Assembly (NCBI GenBank): GCA_008360975.2
Contig: CM039182.1
Location: forward strand, 30,446,566-30,510,565
Length of the DNA: 64,000 nucleotides
Source: Lichenostomus cassidix
Taxonomy: Eukaryota > Chordata > Aves > Passeriformes > Meliphagidae
Direction of reading: 5' to 3'
Each line of letters starts with the position of its first letter. The first letter of the stretch is position 1. Below are positions 61,367-64,000 of the stretch, in pieces. The translations under genes were made by a program, and so were the position numbers. The notes under the pieces were generated by a model. It did not search any database and was not told where the DNA came from. It saw only the letters and a program-made list of their open reading frames with translations.

Positions 61367-63109
61367 AGCCACAAAACTATAAAGAAATCCAAAATCTCCT
61401 AAGTCCAAATAATACTGTCCTAAATTTAGCCCTGACATGTTTTTTAAGTACAATATGAAAATGAATCTTAATCTCTTTGTAATCTTTATCCCAAACGCCA
61501 GATTTAACTCAGGTGCAATTTAATGGAAGTTATGGAAAGTCACTTATCATTTACTTCCTTTCATGTACAATCCCTAAAGGTTATGTTAATGAACATTTCT
61601 AAACCCAGAATTTACTGCAGCTCAGAACTCTCTACATTTCAGAAACCTAACCAAATTCTAATCCTTGCAATCATGCCATCATTAGAAATCTAGTCTTATA
61701 TACATGTTAGAATCCAGGGAAAATACCCTGGAAATATCCAGAAATAATATTACTCTAGATCCTGAAGGAACCAGCCATAAGCCTAGGTTGATTAACGTGT
61801 CTAGATCCTAAAATAACAGGAGTTGCTCAGACCTTCCACATCCAGAATAGTGAATGCTACAGATGCTTTACTTCCAAAGTGCTACCCCAGAATTTTATAT
61901 CCTAATCTAGGATTATAATTACAGTATTGGATTTAATTCTAGAGAAATAAATCAAATCCATCAAGTTTTAGGACCTTTAAGACAGGTTAGCAAACCTACC
62001 TGCACTATAGCTCAGCCCTCCCTCTATTTCCAAGCATTACTGAATCCCTAATTGAGTGATCATAGTTTTCCCAAAATAAATCATGTCAGGTTTGCCTTTT
62101 CCCTTGCAGACCCAGATGTAATAGTCAGAAAGAAAACTTATGGGAACCCAGCAGTAACTTCAGTTCATGTTCCCTGGCATTCCCAGACAAACATTATATG
62201 CAGACCTAACCCTAGCCCTGTTTATGTTGCTTGTTCACTTGCACCAAAGTCAAGTAGAGAAAAGAGCTTTAGCAAGTGATTCCTTCAAGCAGGTTAATAG
62301 GTATAATTTGTCTACTCCTGTCTGGACAGTCCAGATAACCCCACTGCCAGCCCAGAGCAGCTGTCATGTACTGCACATGCCACTTCTATGTAGAAAAGGT
62401 TTCAAGATATAAACCAGCTCTGTACATCTCAAGAGCTCCCCCTTTTATTCTGCTTGTCCTTTCTTCCTTAGTCATCTGTCTGCATGTGGAGAATACCTTA
62501 CAGTGCCTCCCTTGTCTGCCATGGCCCTGTTAGCAAGCTAACAGTCATCAATAGAATAAAAAGTAGCCATAAAAAGCAGAGGAATAAGCTACAAATAAAA
62601 TAAATAAGCACTGGATTCAAGCAGCAAGGAAGATTTTGTCTAGACACTAAACATTTTCGTGGTTTGAATAGCTAATTACCAAAATGGATTCTTGAGGTGA
62701 TGCTGTTGTGTCTCTGAAAAATTGGCAAGTTTCTACGCAGGAAAACGACAGGCTCATGAAGAGAAGGTCTCACAGTTCCCCTTGACTTGATTTCCTGTGA
62801 TTTGTATCTAAATAACAGAGTCAGGTGATGCAAGAGAAAACTACTACGGTCAAACATAAATTTATCTTTCCCATGCGACTGAGGAGGAGACCATCTCTAG
62901 ATTCCTGCAGAGAATAGTGCTGTGTCCCAGATAAGCCTCAGGTTTGAATAATCCAGCTGTTTTCTTTTTAAGTATCAAGCATAAAATGTTGCTGAAACTT
63001 CTTCACTGCATTTTTATTTTCAGTCTATGCCTGGCATTACTTAGATACCAGTCAGATTCCAGCTATGAAATGCTTTAAAGGGACAAAATTTGTATCTGCA
63101 AATTATTGT

Positions 63110-63127
63110 ATCATCATCATCATCTTC
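63110..63127. repeat. (ATC)n microsatellite
   Basis: Four to five ATC units, followed by a short direct repeat of 'tttgtatcatca'-like sequence. Confidence 0.85.
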
Positions 63128-63429
63128 AAATTTGTATCATCAGCATAACTGATGCACTTCTTGAGGATGTTCCTATTCGTTCACATTCTTTAAATGAGAA
63201 ATGTGAGTTTCAATCAACAACCAAACAATTCTGTTACCCAGTTCTCTCACTAAAATAGGCACTTTTGTCAGAGTATGCTTTGCAAGACTTTACAGAGTCC
63301 AGACAAGCCCTGTAACTTACACTAAATCAAGTCTGGTTTGTCAAACCAAGCATCTGGGCAGGAGTGGCAAACAGCATGAAGTCATACCACTAAAATGTAG
63401 AAAAAGAAAATGTTCTAGAAGAAACCACC

Positions 63430-63446
63430 AAAAAAAAAAAAAAAAA
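63430..63446. repeat. Poly-A run
   Basis: Seventeen consecutive A residues. No retroposon body is recognised upstream. Confidence 0.95.
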
Positions 63447-64000
63447 GCAATAGGTACAGAACATGGAGTGTTTAACCAAAAGTTTCAAAGATATTTTAGG
63501 AGCTGAAAGAAAAAAAACCCAACTTGCAAATGTCTTGATGATTTATAGAAGCCATAAGATATTATGTTCTTTAGTGCTTAATGTTGTGACTATTACATAA
63601 TGGATTACCTGATTGCAAAATTCCTTGCAATTAATAAAAGTGTTATTTCCTTCTTGTACACTGTACTGGTGTCGGAAATAACAGTTAGCAGGAGGCATTT
63701 TCTAAGGGGCATGATTAATATAAAATCAGTCTTTTTTAAGTTTCGCTGATCAAATTTTGCTTATAAGAAAAATTTTCCTATTTTATTTGAGACATACTTC
63801 TCTTCCTGCTGAAGTGAAAAGGGAGTTTGGTTGTTTTTTGGGGTTTTATTCTGTGGATTCTCATCTAACACTAGATGAGGTGTCAACTGATGTCCATCAC
63901 CCTTTCTGAACATCTGTAAGTTTCACTGCCACCCTACTTTTTTCTCCATGGAGCTGGCAGATCTACTCCCACAGCTCAATAAACGAGGGCTGGAATGAGT

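Larger units (their letters stand above)
53161..64000. other. Intergenic DNA: no gene recognised
   Basis: About 10.8 kb of AT-rich sequence with only short reading frames. It holds simple repeats (AT-rich at 53922-53943, a TTA/CTA-type tract at 60683-60724, A/C-rich at 61331-61366, ATC repeats at 63110-63127 and an A-run at 63430-63446) and a slightly GC-richer part at about 59390-59550. No CR1, LTR, tRNA or exon was recognised. Confidence 0.55.

Noticed and set aside
1..64000. CRISPR arrays, bacterial operons, riboswitches or attachment sites
   Set aside because: The sequence is vertebrate, with GT-AG introns and CR1 elements. No regularly spaced repeat array or prokaryotic gene organisation is present.

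Overview
The window looks like a piece of a songbird (passerine) nuclear chromosome. Four degenerate CR1 LINE copies, two blocks that read as avian endogenous-retrovirus LTRs, and one SINE built from a tRNA-Ile head joined to a CR1-type tail (the architecture of TguSINE1, known from zebra finch) point to a bird and most likely a passerine. The sequence is AT-rich and gene-poor, with a single CpG island near the middle.

Only one protein-coding gene can be supported. It is TMEM196, a four-pass membrane protein, on the minus strand. Exon 1 with the start codon (32969-32805) lies inside the CpG island (about 32455-33665), exon 2 (21076-21020) is a 57-base exon, and exon 3 (19222-18968) carries the last two membrane segments and the start of the cytosolic tail. 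All junctions are GT-AG and all introns fall between codons, so the three exons join into 159 codons without a shift. The short terminal exon that completes the tail in other vertebrates was not found between 18967 and base 1. It probably lies beyond the left edge, so the gene is partial here.

Layout: 1-18967 is intron 3 of TMEM196, holding a CR1 copy, an LTR-like piece, a pair of 174-base direct repeats and a locally GC-rich block of unknown origin. 19223-21019 is intron 2. 21077-32804 is intron 1, with two more CR1 copies, one of which carries a nested, inverted fragment of a CR1 or SINE tail. 32455-33665 is the promoter and CpG island, with a 12-base tandem repeat. From 33670 to the right edge is upstream intergenic DNA with the tRNA-derived SINE, a solo-LTR-like element, a fourth CR1 and microsatellites. 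No convincing exon of another gene was seen there.

Most open reading frames in the window are chance frames in AT-rich or CpG-island DNA. Two are listed as questions: a minus-strand frame upstream of TMEM196 that begins like a signal peptide (33916-33344), and a 62-codon coiled-coil-like frame (45611-45423). No previously undescribed system is convincingly visible. The best leads are the 174-base duplication, the nested retroposon tail, the two unclassified GC-rich blocks and the possible alternative C-terminus of TMEM196.
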